Assembly (NCBI GenBank): GCA_964490175.1
Contig: CAZBAI010000007.1
Span: forward strand, 1 to 64,000
From: RGIG3077 sp964490175
Lineage (GTDB): Bacteria; Bacillota; Clostridia; Oscillospirales; Ruminococcaceae
Direction: 5' to 3'
DNA: 64,000 bases
Shown: piece by piece, positions 9,375-19,154 of the stretch
How positions within the stretch are numbered: position 1 is the first letter of the stretch
Layout of the letters: the number at the start of each line of letters is the position of its first letter
The notes under the pieces: generated by a model
Told to the model about the DNA's origin: nothing
The model's input: only the letters and a program-made list of their open reading frames with translations
Database searches by the model: none
Program-made: the position numbers and the translations under genes

Positions 9375-10564
9375 CCGCCAACCCCTTCCAAAACGATATC
9401 ATCGTACATTGCGACATACTCGGAATCGTTCATAACTTCGGAGATAACATAATCATCCTGTTCAAATATAATATTGATTTTTTTAAAATTGACCGTATCG
9501 CCGATAACAACGTAAACGCCTTTTTCGCCGTCGAAAAATCTAATCGTTTCTCTGGGGATTTTGATACCCTCATAGACTTCGTCTTTTGTCATTTCAACGC
9601 TTTCGACCCTGCGGGAAACAAGCTCGGCGCTGATTTTATCGCATTTGAGTATGAGAATGCTTGTTCTGAAATCCTGTGTTGAACGAATATCCTCAATCTG
9701 CGCTTCGATTTTTGTCTGCGACAGCATGAGATTTAGGTTGACCGTATCTCCTATCTCGAAAAGCTTTTCGGAATTATCGATTACCGCAACCATTTTCCAT
9801 TCAAGACCGCTTATCACCTTGCCGATTGTGCCGAAAGTTTCGGTTTCGCCGGCGGCAATAATCTGATTTATATCATCAACGCCAAGGTCGTCTATCATAT
9901 CTATATACAGCGAATCCTCAAAGCCATCGGTCTTGCTGACAAAAAATCCCGATTTATCGGAATATACCGTACTCAGCGGCTGCTGCATTGAGGCGTTGAG
10001 CAACGCTATATTGTCTTGAATCTGCTTTATGCGCTCATCAAAGCTTGAAATTTCACCTGTTATAATTTGCATTGTGCAAAGATTGACAAAAAGCTCCTCT
10101 CGCTCGGTTTCAAGGGCTTCAAAGTCGCCTGTTTCAATACATTGCATAACGCTTTGATAGCGCTTGTCTATCATTTTTGAAACCTCGCTCGGCTGTGCCG
10201 CTTCAATAGTGCCCTGATTTTGGATTTTTTCAAGCAATTCAAGCTCGTGATTTAGCTTTTCTATTTCTTTTGAAGCTTCGGCATTACCGTTTGAAGCATA
10301 AATTTCGGCAATCGCAGTGTTCACGCCGACCTTGCCGCCGTCATCGACAACATAGCTTATAACGCCCGAATTTGCGGTATAGGAAATTGTTTGTTCATTG
10401 CGGATATACACGCCGTCAAATGCCATTGTGTATGATGAAGAACAAGGCAGTGCCGCAACGGTGACATATTCTTCACGTGACATTAAAACAGCTTGACTGA
10501 AAACCGTCAGCACTATAAAAAGGCTGAGTATAAAAATTACAATTTTACCCGTTTTTGTATTCAT
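9371..10564 (-). CDS. HlyD-like membrane-anchored adaptor protein
   Basis: This 397-aa protein has one N-terminal membrane segment (IVIFILSLFIVLTVFSQAVL), then an extracytoplasmic part with a biotinyl-lipoyl-like half-motif (ANSGVISYVVDDGGKVGVNTAIAEI), a coiled-coil hairpin (about residues 110-200), and further beta-rich domains. This resembles the membrane fusion family of export adaptors. No partner permease is nearby. Its position between hfq and yggS in a division-gene cluster suggests an envelope role near the septum, but that is inference. The start ATG overlaps the hfq stop (TAATG). Confidence 0.8.
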   Translation of the reverse strand: MNTKTGKIVIFILSLFIVLTVFSQAVLMSREEYVTVAALPCSSSYTMAFDGVYIRNEQTISYTANSGVISYVVDDGGKVGVNTAIAEIYASNGNAEASKEIEKLNHELELLEKIQNQGTIEAAQPSEVSKMIDKRYQSVMQCIETGDFEALETEREELFVNLCTMQIITGEISSFDERIKQIQDNIALLNASMQQPLSTVYSDKSGFFVSKTDGFEDSLYIDMIDDLGVDDINQIIAAGETETFGTIGKVISGLEWKMVAVIDNSEKLFEIGDTVNLNLMLSQTKIEAQIEDIRSTQDFRTSILILKCDKISAELVSRRVESVEMTKDEVYEGIKIPRETIRFFDGEKGVYVVIGDTVNFKKINIIFEQDDYVISEVMNDSEYVAMYDDIVLEGVGG

Positions 10565-10824
10565 TATTCTTTTCTGTATTCATTAGTCTTTTCAGCCGAG
10601 TCAAGAATGGAAATCGGCTTTGCCGGCGAAATTGTCGATATAGCGTGCTTGTAGACAAGATTTTGCCTTCCCTCACTGTCAAGAATCACCGTAAAGCTGT
10701 CAAACCCCTTGACATAGCCCTTAAACTGAAATCCGTTTGTAAGGAAGATTGTCAGGCATATATGTTCTTTTCTCGCCTGATTCAAAAATACATCCTGAAG
10801 ATTCAACGTTGATTTGGTGTTCAT
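10564..10824 (-). CDS. hfq: RNA chaperone Hfq
   Basis: Hfq (86 aa) forms hexamers that bind small RNAs and A-rich or U-rich mRNA segments. The Sm1 motif (LQDVFLNQARKEHICLTIFLTNGFQFKGYVKGFDSFTVILDS) and the Sm2 motif (LVYKHAISTISP) are intact, including the YKHA residues. A GGAGG site precedes the ATG. The miaA-hfq order is conserved across many bacteria. A separate extended -10 promoter lies within the end of miaA, so hfq and the downstream division genes may be transcribed independently of mutSL. A candidate small RNA is reported in the same window at 45.66-45.79 kb. Confidence 0.97.
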   Translation of the reverse strand: MNTKSTLNLQDVFLNQARKEHICLTIFLTNGFQFKGYVKGFDSFTVILDSEGRQNLVYKHAISTISPAKPISILDSAEKTNEYRKE

Positions 10825-10927
10825 AAATTACCTCCGTAAAACAAATAAAATAAATATTGCACACAAAAAAATCTAACGTGTGCGAAAATAAATACGTCAG
10901 CGCAAGCGCAAATAACGCTCTTTTATC

Positions 10928-10956
10928 ATTATATCATAAAAAATTATTTTTGGCTA
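10928..10956 (-). promoter_or_regulatory. Candidate promoter for hfq and downstream division genes
   Basis: On the minus strand TAGCCA (-35, four of six matches) is separated by 17 bases from TATAAT (-10), with an extended TG element (TGATATAAT). The -35 region lies inside the last codons of miaA. The resulting 5' UTR would be about 97 bases and includes a GCACAC/GTGTGC hairpin near 10860-10885. The -10 is perfect but the -35 is weak, so confidence is moderate. Confidence 0.5.
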
Positions 10957-11881
10957 TAATTTTTCGGAAATTTTCCAATATTTTTTCATCATCGGTTTTT
11001 TCATCGCAAATAACCCAATTTATCCGCTTGTCACGTCGAAACCAAGTCAGCTGACGCTTGGCATATCTGCGTGTTTCCGTTTTGATTTTTTCGATTGCAC
11101 AGTCAAGCGAAATACAGCCTTGAAAATAAGGTATAAGCTCCTTTACGCCAATCGCCGCAGCGGCGGTATTACCGAGAGAACCACTGTCATAAGCGCTTTT
11201 TGCTTCCTGCAAAAGCCCGGATTCCACCATAATTTCCACACGCTTGTTTATTCTTTCGTATAAAACATTTCTGTCGGCATAATCGATACCGAGCATAAGG
11301 CAGTCATATGGCGATTCTTTCAGCTTACTGCGGCGCTTGTGCTCTGTCATCGTAATTCCCGTTTGATAATATATTTCAAGCGCACGCAATATTCTGTTTA
11401 GATTATTCGGATGAAGCGATTCGGCACAATGCGGGTCAATTTCATAAAGCTTATCAAGCATAGCCTGATTTCCCAGTTCCTGCGCCTGCTTTTGCAGTGA
11501 CAAGCGCAGTGCCTTGTCAGTTTTATTCTCATCAAAAACAATATTGTCAACCAGTGAGGAGATATAAAGTCCGGTTCCGCCGACGACAATCGGGAGAACG
11601 TTTTCAGAATGAAGCTTATTTATAACCGACCTTGCGTCGTTTAAATAATCAGCCACGCTGTAACTGTCGTTTCTGTCCACATAGCCTATCAAATGATGCT
11701 TAACGCCTTGCATTTGCCGTATATCAGGCTTTGCCGTTGCAATATCCATGCCCTTATAAATCTGCATAGAATCGGCGGAAACGACCTGCGCTTCAAAGCA
11801 TTTGGCAAGGTTCACGCCGGCTGATGTCTTTCCCGAGGCGGTAGGGCCGCAAATAACTATCAGTTTATTAAATCCACTCAT
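10934..11881 (-). CDS. miaA: tRNA dimethylallyltransferase
   Basis: MiaA adds a dimethylallyl group to A37 of tRNAs reading UNN codons. The 315-aa protein begins MSGFNKLIVICGPTASGKTSAG, giving the P-loop at residues 12-18, and carries DSMQIYKGMDIATAKP and PIVVGGTGLYISSLV, the substrate and tRNA-binding signatures. The start at ATG 11881 is favoured because GAGGA lies 8 bases upstream. It is followed by hfq and preceded by mutL, the classical mutL-miaA-hfq order. The product is the substrate for MiaB, encoded about 5 kb upstream in the same gene series. Confidence 0.96.
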   Translation of the reverse strand: MSGFNKLIVICGPTASGKTSAGVNLAKCFEAQVVSADSMQIYKGMDIATAKPDIRQMQGVKHHLIGYVDRNDSYSVADYLNDARSVINKLHSENVLPIVVGGTGLYISSLVDNIVFDENKTDKALRLSLQKQAQELGNQAMLDKLYEIDPHCAESLHPNNLNRILRALEIYYQTGITMTEHKRRSKLKESPYDCLMLGIDYADRNVLYERINKRVEIMVESGLLQEAKSAYDSGSLGNTAAAAIGVKELIPYFQGCISLDCAIEKIKTETRRYAKRQLTWFRRDKRINWVICDEKTDDEKILENFRKIIAKNNFL

Positions 11882-11900
11882 AATCAAAATCCTCAAAAAA

Positions 11901-13868
11901 TCAACAGCGTTTAAATTGCCTTTCGATTTTTGCCTTGGTCATTGAAAACATAACGGGTCTGCCGTGGGGACAATGGCGAATTTCATTCGATTCGATAACG
12001 GTGCGTGCAATCGCTTCAAGCTCGCTGATATCGTTTATATCGCCCTGCCTTACAGCCGATTTGCACGCCATTGTGTGCAATATATCGTCGATTATATCGG
12101 GCGTGGCGTCGGTGCTGTTAAGCATAAGCTTTTGCGCCATTTGCGGAATGATTTCGTCAATATCACGGCTGTCGAGAAGCATCGGCAGTCTTTTGGGAAC
12201 AACAAGCGGCGATTGTGAATAGTCAAGCTCGAATCCGATTTTATCAAGCAAAATTGAATTATCTTTAAGTGCGATAATTTCCTCTTCGGAAAGCATTACG
12301 CCGCCGCTTTGAAGAACAAGCTGTGAATCGCCCGAAAGCACACTCTTTTTAAGATTCTCAAAAATAATGCGCTCATGTGCGGCGTGCTTGTCGATAATAA
12401 CAAGCTCATCGCCGTACTGCGCAAGAATGTAGTTGCGAAACGCTTCGCCGATGACAGTCACTTCTTTTTGCACAGTTTGTTGCAAAGGCGCAATATCCTG
12501 CTTTTTTTCAAACGAATCGGCGTTTATATATTTGAAATTTGAAACATTAGTTTGTTCCGATATTTCACGTTCGTCGTCCTCAATGCCGATAACAACGGAA
12601 ACCGAAGATTTTATCGGCGTTTGAGGTGCAAATTCATTTTGAGATTTCAGCGAACTTTTAAATACATCTTGCTCATCAAAAGCTTCATTTGTCGCAACCT
12701 TGGGCAATTCGTTTTGCAAAGCGCTTGCCGCAACAGGCGGTATTGTCGGTTGAACCGCACAAGGGATAGCGCTGTGTGCCGCCGGTGAGCAAAAAACAAG
12801 CTGAGGAGAATTGTCTGTATCATTTTCAATCTGCTGTGTGCGCTTTGCCTTTTCAATATCAAGATTATAGTGCAAGCCCGAAAGCATCAATGCGTTTTTC
12901 ACCGCAAAATATACAGCGTTAAAGGCTTTTTTTTCATCGCAAAACCGTACTTGCGCTTTTGCCGGGTGAACGTTTACATCAATCGCATTGGGACTGATAT
13001 CTATAAAAAGCACACAAGCAGGGAATTTTTGCGTCATAATCAAATTTTTGTAAGCTTCTTCAAGTGCGCACGAGCAGGTCATTGAGCTGACATATCTCTT
13101 ATTGACGAAAAAAGTTTGAAACCCTCGGGTGCTTTTTGCCGCAAGCGGCTTTATCGCATAGCCGCTGACGGTAATACCGTCGGACTTATAAGGGGCAACC
13201 TCAATAAGGTCGCTTGCGAATGTTCGTCCGTAAACGGCATATATTGCGGAAATCAGCTTTGAATCACCCGAAGAATAGCAATCTTGCTTATTGTTTTTAA
13301 TGAGCCTGAGCGATACGTTCGGGTGCGACAAAATCTGTTTATGCACAACGGCGCTTACATAATTTGCCTCGGTGACGTCTTTTTTTAAAAACTTTTGTCT
13401 TGCGGGAATATTGTAAAAAATATCTCTGATTATGATTGTAGTACCGTCGGGACAGCCTGTTTCCTCAAACAAAGTTTCGTTTCCGCCCTCAATACAATAA
13501 TGCGTACCTAAGGCGTCCTCTCTGCGTTTTGTCAGAATCTCAACTTTCGCAACGGCACAAATCGAAGCAAGCGCTTCACCTCGAAAACCGAGCGTCATTA
13601 TGCTTTCCAAATCGCATTTTTCCGAGATTTTGCTTGTCGCATGGCGCAAAAAGGCGTTTTTAACATCTTCTGCGGCGATTCCGCAGCCGTCGTCCGACAC
13701 ACGCATATATGTAACGCCGCCGTTTTTAATCTCAACGGTTATGTGCAAAGCGCCTGCGTCTATTGAATTTTCAACAAGCTCCTTAATAACGGAGGCAGGA
13801 CGTTCGATAACCTCGCCGGCGGCGATAAGCTCGGCAATATCCTTTGGCAAAACGTTAATTTTAGGCAT
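11901..13868 (-). CDS. mutL: DNA mismatch repair protein MutL (endonuclease type)
   Basis: This 655-aa protein has the GHKL ATPase N-terminus (IAAGEVIERPASVIKELVEN, DDGCGI, TLGFRGEAL), a variable linker (about 340-470), and a C-terminal dimerisation domain. The C-terminus contains DKHAAHERIIFE, which fits the DQHA-x2-E-x4-E metal-binding endonuclease motif, plus the ACKSAVR and CPHGRP motifs. It should therefore nick DNA itself, as in bacteria without MutH. It is encoded right after mutS. AAAAAGGAATTGCTTT precedes the ATG. Confidence 0.97.
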   Translation of the reverse strand: MPKINVLPKDIAELIAAGEVIERPASVIKELVENSIDAGALHITVEIKNGGVTYMRVSDDGCGIAAEDVKNAFLRHATSKISEKCDLESIMTLGFRGEALASICAVAKVEILTKRREDALGTHYCIEGGNETLFEETGCPDGTTIIIRDIFYNIPARQKFLKKDVTEANYVSAVVHKQILSHPNVSLRLIKNNKQDCYSSGDSKLISAIYAVYGRTFASDLIEVAPYKSDGITVSGYAIKPLAAKSTRGFQTFFVNKRYVSSMTCSCALEEAYKNLIMTQKFPACVLFIDISPNAIDVNVHPAKAQVRFCDEKKAFNAVYFAVKNALMLSGLHYNLDIEKAKRTQQIENDTDNSPQLVFCSPAAHSAIPCAVQPTIPPVAASALQNELPKVATNEAFDEQDVFKSSLKSQNEFAPQTPIKSSVSVVIGIEDDEREISEQTNVSNFKYINADSFEKKQDIAPLQQTVQKEVTVIGEAFRNYILAQYGDELVIIDKHAAHERIIFENLKKSVLSGDSQLVLQSGGVMLSEEEIIALKDNSILLDKIGFELDYSQSPLVVPKRLPMLLDSRDIDEIIPQMAQKLMLNSTDATPDIIDDILHTMACKSAVRQGDINDISELEAIARTVIESNEIRHCPHGRPVMFSMTKAKIERQFKRC

Positions 13869-13883
13869 AAAGCAATTCCTTTT

Positions 13884-16502
13884 TTAAAGAAGTTTCATTA
13901 AATCTTCAAGAACCTCACGGCATTCGGCGTCGCTCAGTTCCATAAGATCGGTCTTTCTGAGCTTATCCGCAATAATGTCATTATTCATCGTCACAAACGA
14001 TATTTGACTGCCGCCGTTATCGCAAACCTTTGCCTGCGCAGACTGCATTTCAAGCTCGCAAAGCAGTTGCCTTGCACGGTCTGTTACGCTTTTGGGTATA
14101 CCGGCAAGTTTTGCAACTTCAATACCGTAGCTGTCATCGGCGCCGCCCGCAACGATTTTTCTGAGAAAACGAATTGAATCACCGTGTTTTTTAACGGCAA
14201 CACTGTAATTTTTCACTCCGTCCATAACGTCTTCCAATGAGGTCAGCTCATGATAATGCGTTGCAAAAAGCGTTTTACAGCCCAATTTTTTTGAAGTGCA
14301 AACCGTTTCGGCAACAGCCCTTGCAATGCTGATACCGTCAAAAGTCGAAGTTCCCCTGCCGACCTCGTCAAGAATAACAAGGCTGTTTTTCGTGGCATTT
14401 TTCAGTATATCCGAAACCTCGCTCATTTCGACCATAAACGTACTTTGACCGGCACTTAAATCATCGGAAGCGCCCACTCTTGTAAACAGCCTGTCTACAA
14501 TCGAAATCGAAGCCGACTTTGCGGGAACAAAGCAACCGGTCTGCGCCATTAAAACTATAAGCGCTACCTGACGCATATATGTAGATTTGCCCGACATATT
14601 CGGGCCTGTCAAAATAATCAGGCGATTATCACGCAAATCAAGATAAACATCATTGGGAACAAAAATCTCGTCATTAAGCATATGCTCGACAACCGGGTGA
14701 CGTCCGTCGTAAATTTCGATTTTTCCGTCAACGGTAATATCCGGGCGGCAGTAATTATTTTCAGATGACACCTGAGCGAATGAGCAAAGCGTATCAAGCA
14801 GCGAAAGCGCATTTGCGCAAAGCCGTGTTTTTTCAAGCTTGGTTGCGGCAAAATCACGCAATTCCGCAAAAATATTTTCTTCAAGTGCAATGGATTTATC
14901 CTTTGCGCCGAGAACGGTCGTTTCAAAATCTTTAAGTTCTTGCGTGATAAAGCGCTCGGCATTGGCAAGCGTTTGTTTTCTGATATAATTATCGGGAATA
15001 AGGTCGTAATAAGAGCGTGTGACTTCAAAATAATAACCGAAAACACGGTTATAGCCGATTTTCAAGCCTTTGATTCCCGTGCGCTCACGTTCGTTTTCTT
15101 CAAGTTTGCGCATCATTTCGGAAGTGTTCGTAATAAGCGCTTTAAGCTCGTCAAGCTCTGAGTTAAAGCCGTGCTTTATAACGCCGCCTTCCTTGCAGGT
15201 AACAGGCGGTTCGTCAACAATAGCGTTTGAAATGAGCGACGCTATATCATCAAGCGAATCTATTTGAGAATTTATAGTCGAAAGCAGTTTGACATCACCA
15301 AGGGAAGAAAGAGCTTTTTTGATTGCGGGCAATTGCTGTGCCGTTATGCTGAGCGCTTTTAAATCCCTCGGATTGGCGGTTTTGCAAACAACCCTCGTCA
15401 TAAGCCTTTCAAGGTCATAAACGCTTGAAAGCAAATCTTGAAGCTCAAAAAGCAGATAGCTGTTGTCGATAAGGGCGGCAACTGCATCTTGACGTTCGAT
15501 AATCATATGCGGCTTTACAAGCGGCTGTTCAATACATTTTTTCAAAAAGCGCCTGCCCATTGAGGTTTTTGTTTTATCAAGCACCCACAAAAGGCTTCCT
15601 CGTTTTTCTTTTGAACGCATGGTTTCGGTCAGCTCAAGATTGCGCCGTGCGTTTCTGTCCATAATAAGAATATCGTTATCGGTGCGAATACTAAGCTTTG
15701 TAAACCTTGAAACGGCTGATTTCTGCGTCTGCTCGATATAATCAAGCAAAGCGCACACAGCCCTTGCGCCGCAGCTGTTTTCGTCAACGCCGATTTGTTC
15801 AAACGAAGAACAGGAGAGCTGGTCAAACACACAGTGAGCCTTTATGTTTACATCAAACGCCGAATCATCAAGCACGGTGACAGTGCCCGAAAGCGTGTTT
15901 TTGACATAAGCTGCAACGTTTTTCAGCTTTAAAACCTGCGATGAAGCCAAAACCTCGGCAGGTTTTGTGCTTGAAAGCCTGTTGATTATATCCTGCTCAA
16001 TATTCGAGCTGTCAACAGGGCAAAGATTAAGCTCACCGGTTGAAATATCAGCATAAACAAGTGCGGCAGACGAAGCAAAATAAGCAATTACACAAAGGTA
16101 ATTATTAGTTGAATCATCAAGCATACTGCTTTCTATAAGCGTACCCGGAGTGACGGCCCTGACTATGTCACGAACGACAAGTCCCTTTGCGCTCGGCGGC
16201 GTCATCTGCTCGCATATGGCAACTCTAAATCCGAGATTTATCAATTTTTTTATATAAACCTCGGCGCTGTGATACGGCACGCCGCACATCGGGGCACGCT
16301 CGGGCAAACCGCATTCCTTGCCTGTAAGGGTAAGCTCGATAGCTCTGGAAACACGCACCGCATCATCAAAAAACATTTCATAAAAATCCCCTACCCTAAA
16401 AAACAAAATATGGTCGGGATATTTTTCCTTTGTTTCGCAATACTGGCGCATCATCGGCGAAAGCTTTTCATAATCGCTTTGCTTTAAATAATCCGATTTC
16501 AT
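13884..16502 (-). CDS. mutS: DNA mismatch repair protein MutS
   Basis: MutS (872 aa) recognises mismatches and signals to MutL. The N-terminal mismatch-binding motif FFRVGDFYEMFFDDA contains the Phe-x-Glu pair. The C-terminal ABC-type ATPase has Walker A TGPNMSGKSTYMRQ, the signature region DDLSAGQSTFMVEM and Walker B LVILDEVGRGTSTFDG. Length and order are standard. ATG 16502 is chosen because GAGG lies 6 bases upstream; an in-frame TTG two codons earlier is less likely. It forms an operon with mutL, miaA and probably ylbF/miaB upstream. Confidence 0.97.
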   Translation of the reverse strand: MKSDYLKQSDYEKLSPMMRQYCETKEKYPDHILFFRVGDFYEMFFDDAVRVSRAIELTLTGKECGLPERAPMCGVPYHSAEVYIKKLINLGFRVAICEQMTPPSAKGLVVRDIVRAVTPGTLIESSMLDDSTNNYLCVIAYFASSAALVYADISTGELNLCPVDSSNIEQDIINRLSSTKPAEVLASSQVLKLKNVAAYVKNTLSGTVTVLDDSAFDVNIKAHCVFDQLSCSSFEQIGVDENSCGARAVCALLDYIEQTQKSAVSRFTKLSIRTDNDILIMDRNARRNLELTETMRSKEKRGSLLWVLDKTKTSMGRRFLKKCIEQPLVKPHMIIERQDAVAALIDNSYLLFELQDLLSSVYDLERLMTRVVCKTANPRDLKALSITAQQLPAIKKALSSLGDVKLLSTINSQIDSLDDIASLISNAIVDEPPVTCKEGGVIKHGFNSELDELKALITNTSEMMRKLEENERERTGIKGLKIGYNRVFGYYFEVTRSYYDLIPDNYIRKQTLANAERFITQELKDFETTVLGAKDKSIALEENIFAELRDFAATKLEKTRLCANALSLLDTLCSFAQVSSENNYCRPDITVDGKIEIYDGRHPVVEHMLNDEIFVPNDVYLDLRDNRLIILTGPNMSGKSTYMRQVALIVLMAQTGCFVPAKSASISIVDRLFTRVGASDDLSAGQSTFMVEMSEVSDILKNATKNSLVILDEVGRGTSTFDGISIARAVAETVCTSKKLGCKTLFATHYHELTSLEDVMDGVKNYSVAVKKHGDSIRFLRKIVAGGADDSYGIEVAKLAGIPKSVTDRARQLLCELEMQSAQAKVCDNGGSQISFVTMNNDIIADKLRKTDLMELSDAECREVLEDLMKLL

Positions 16503-16533
16503 CGGCAACCTCGCTTCAATTTTTTAAATAATA

Positions 16534-16941
16534 TCAGTGACAGCCCGAACAGCTTGAGCAGCTTCCCGTGCAGCCCGAAGGTTGTGCGTCACAGGTTTTC
16601 GGGTCCTCGCCGTTTGCGCTTGCGGTGATAATATTGTTTATCATATTAAGCATTTCATCAAGCTTATCTTTAGCGTTGTTGTAGGCAATCATATTTTCAT
16701 TTGCCATAATCTCGTTATATTTTTCCTTTATCTGCGCATCAATCTCTTTAAGCTTATCCATATCCCTGTTATCGCCGGACATATTTTTATTGAGATTTAA
16801 TCTTAAAAGATTAAAATCACCGATAAGCTGCTGCAATTTTGCATCGGCATCGTTTGCATCACGGCAGGCGCAATAATTGATATACCTTGCATCCTCCTGA
16901 ATAAGCGCTCCGAGTTCTCTTGCTTTTTCGATTACGTCCAT
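16534..16941 (-). CDS. YlbF-family regulator with Cys-rich C-terminus
   Basis: The 135-aa, mostly helical protein starts MDVIEKARELGALIQEDARY, typical of the YlbF/YmcA family. In Bacillus these proteins form a complex with YaaT that directs RNase Y and affects competence, sporulation and biofilm. The last 20 residues are Cys-rich and end CSSCSGCH; in the Bacillus complex YlbF and YmcA carry cysteines that help bind Fe-S clusters, so this tail may do the same (inference). It is encoded between mutS and a small membrane protein. Confidence 0.85.
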   Translation of the reverse strand: MDVIEKARELGALIQEDARYINYCACRDANDADAKLQQLIGDFNLLRLNLNKNMSGDNRDMDKLKEIDAQIKEKYNEIMANENMIAYNNAKDKLDEMLNMINNIITASANGEDPKTCDAQPSGCTGSCSSCSGCH

Positions 16942-16961
16942 TTTTGTATACTTCCTTTCGA

Positions 16962-17195
16962 TTATTTTTTCAGTGTATCTTTTATAGCATTTACAAGTCT
17001 TAAGATAATATAAATGCCAAGTAAAAGCAAAATTATTTTTAATACGATATCCAGCAATTTTCCGAGAATGTGCAGAAAGATAATGAGTATTACCGCAAGT
17101 GCCAACACGCCCGAAACATTCCTGAATCTGCCTTTGCCGAAACCGAAATAATCGAGAATCAGCAAAACGGCGGCTGCAATCAACAAAAAAACCAT
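16962..17195 (-). CDS. Small integral membrane protein, unknown function
   Basis: A 77-aa protein with two or three hydrophobic helices (MVFLLIAAAVLLILDYFGF, VLALAVILIIFLHILG and LKIILLLLGIYIILRL) and short basic ends. The start at ATG 17195 follows AAAGGAAATAACT; an in-frame extension upstream lacks such a site. It sits between miaB and ylbF with short spacers and is probably co-transcribed. I do not recognise a specific family, and composition alone gives no function. Confidence 0.65.
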   Translation of the reverse strand: MVFLLIAAAVLLILDYFGFGKGRFRNVSGVLALAVILIIFLHILGKLLDIVLKIILLLLGIYIILRLVNAIKDTLKK

Positions 17196-17223
17196 AGTTA
17201 TTTCCTTTCGCTTACACAAATGT

Positions 17224-18603
17224 TTATTCGACAATAACGCCTTCGACCGCCCAATTTTTGGTATTATTGATTTTTACATTAACAAATTTTCCGATAAGCG
17301 ATTTGTCTGCGGGAAATTCAACAATAATCCCCTCATAGCTCTTGCCCAAAAGCCAATTTTCATTCGTTTTGCTCTTGCTTTCGGCAAGAACACGCAACGT
17401 TTTGCCCATAAAACGCTTATAACTTTCCGTCGTGATTTTACGTTGCAGCGCAAGCAATTCGCTCATGCGCTCGGATTTTTCCTTTTCCGTAACGGAATCG
17501 GGCATAAGCGCCGCCGCAGTGCGTTCACGCTTGGAATATATAAATGTATAAAGATTATCATATTTAACACGCTCGATAAGCGCCAAAGTCGCTTCAAAAT
17601 CAGCTCTCGATTCATCGGGAAAGCCTAAAAGAATATCGCTCGAAAATGAAAAATCGGGAGAAAGACTACGTGCATAATCGATAATTTCAAGATATTTTTC
17701 AACCGTATATCGCCTGTTCATGCGCTCTAAAACGGCATTGCTTCCGCTTTGCACCGGCAAATGTATCTGCTTTGCGATTTTTTCGCACCCGATAACGGCG
17801 TCTATAAGGTCACGTCCTGCGTCCTTTGGGTGCGAAGACATAAATCTCAACACAAAATCGCCTTCTATATCGTTTATTCTGTAAAGCAGTTCGGGAAAAC
17901 CGATATCACCTTGATATGAATTTACATTCTGCCCCAAAAGCATAATTTCTTTACAGCCTGCATTTACAAGCTGTTTTACTTCAAAGAGAATACTGCGGTA
18001 ATTTCGGCTGCGCTCTCTGCCTCTGACATACGGCACAACGCAATATGTGCAAAAATTGTTGCAACCGTACATAATCGGCACGGAAGCTTTAAAGCTGCAC
18101 TCTCTAAGCGGAGCGATTTCTTCATTGATACCGTCGTTATATTCGGTAATGTCGCAAAAGCTTCTGCCGAAAACAAGCTTATTGTATAAAAGTTCGGGGA
18201 AATGACTTTGCGCCGATGTGCCGAAAACTATATCAACAAACGAATAACTTTTTTTGATTTTTTCGGCAATATGCTTTTGCTGTGCCATGCAGCCGCAAAG
18301 CGCAATTACCGTATTCGGATTTTTTTCTTTTATATGCTTGGCAAAGCCGATGTTGCCAAACGCCCTGTCCTCGGCGTTTTCACGCACGGCGCAGGTGTTG
18401 AAAACTATCAAATCCGAAGAAAGCTCATCATCGCAAAGTTCAAAGCCCATATCGCTTGCAAGCCTTTTAAGCTTGTCACCGTCGCAAAAATTCAACTGAC
18501 AGCCATAGCTTTTTATATGTGCCTTCGGTCGCTTTGGCATTGAAAGAACAAGCTCTCTGACCTTTTGAATATATTCGTTCATATCATAGCCGATATTGTT
18601 CAA
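17224..18603 (-). CDS. miaB: tRNA-2-methylthio-N6-dimethylallyladenosine synthase
   Basis: MiaB (459 aa) is a radical-SAM methylthiotransferase that adds the 2-methylthio group to i6A37, acting after MiaA. It has the N-terminal UPF0004 domain with cluster-binding cysteines (YGCQLNFCDGD, FNTCAVREN, ALCGCMAQ), the radical-SAM motif YGCNNFCTYCVVPYVRGRE (CxxxCxxC), and a C-terminal TRAM domain. The best start is TTG 18603, because AAGGAG lies 8 bases upstream; ATG 18582 is the alternative. It is grouped with miaA in the same gene series. Confidence 0.95.
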   Translation of the reverse strand: MNNIGYDMNEYIQKVRELVLSMPKRPKAHIKSYGCQLNFCDGDKLKRLASDMGFELCDDELSSDLIVFNTCAVRENAEDRAFGNIGFAKHIKEKNPNTVIALCGCMAQQKHIAEKIKKSYSFVDIVFGTSAQSHFPELLYNKLVFGRSFCDITEYNDGINEEIAPLRECSFKASVPIMYGCNNFCTYCVVPYVRGRERSRNYRSILFEVKQLVNAGCKEIMLLGQNVNSYQGDIGFPELLYRINDIEGDFVLRFMSSHPKDAGRDLIDAVIGCEKIAKQIHLPVQSGSNAVLERMNRRYTVEKYLEIIDYARSLSPDFSFSSDILLGFPDESRADFEATLALIERVKYDNLYTFIYSKRERTAAALMPDSVTEKEKSERMSELLALQRKITTESYKRFMGKTLRVLAESKSKTNENWLLGKSYEGIIVEFPADKSLIGKFVNVKINNTKNWAVEGVIVE

Positions 18604-18620
18604 ATCGTACACTCCTTAAA

Positions 18621-19151
18621 TTAAAAAGCAAAATCACTCACAATAACGGTGTATTCACCGCTCAATTTTGCAAAATACAAATAAATTTTATGCGAATCGT
18701 AGTCAAGCCAATATGCCTGCTCTATCTGCATATCAAGCACATTCAGCTCTGATGAAAAATTGTTTTTTTCATTTGTGTTTGAAGATGAATTATACTGATA
18801 ACCGAAGCCAGCGTCATAAAGCGCATAAAAGGTCATATTCGGATAATTTTTCGCAATAAAGCGCTTGGGCGATACCGAGCCGATTTGAAGCAAAGCATAA
18901 TTCTTTTCGGAATTGTTTTTGTCGGTTTTGCTTTGACTCAGCGTATATCCCGCATTCTCGATATTCTCAATGCCGAGCCTTGATATTGCGTTAAGCGAAT
19001 CGACAAAGTTTGCGGCATTATTCTGCGCATTTTTATTATTCATGAAAACGCCGAGCACCGCACCGACAATTGCAATCAGCAAAATGCACACCGCAACGAT
19101 TATATATCTTAGTGATTTGGCATCTTGCTTTTTAACGTTATCCTTTGCCAT
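18621..19151 (-). CDS. Membrane-anchored protein, unknown
   Basis: A 176-aa protein with a short basic cytoplasmic N-terminus, one membrane segment (IIVAVCILLIAIVGAVLGVF, about residues 17-36) and an extracytoplasmic domain of about 135 residues rich in Asn, Ser and Tyr. GGAGGAATAAGCA precedes the ATG. It lies between galE and miaB with gaps below 20 bases, so it is probably transcribed with them. No family recognised. Confidence 0.6.
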   Translation of the reverse strand: MAKDNVKKQDAKSLRYIIVAVCILLIAIVGAVLGVFMNNKNAQNNAANFVDSLNAISRLGIENIENAGYTLSQSKTDKNNSEKNYALLQIGSVSPKRFIAKNYPNMTFYALYDAGFGYQYNSSSNTNEKNNFSSELNVLDMQIEQAYWLDYDSHKIYLYFAKLSGEYTVIVSDFAF

Positions 19152-19154
19152 TGC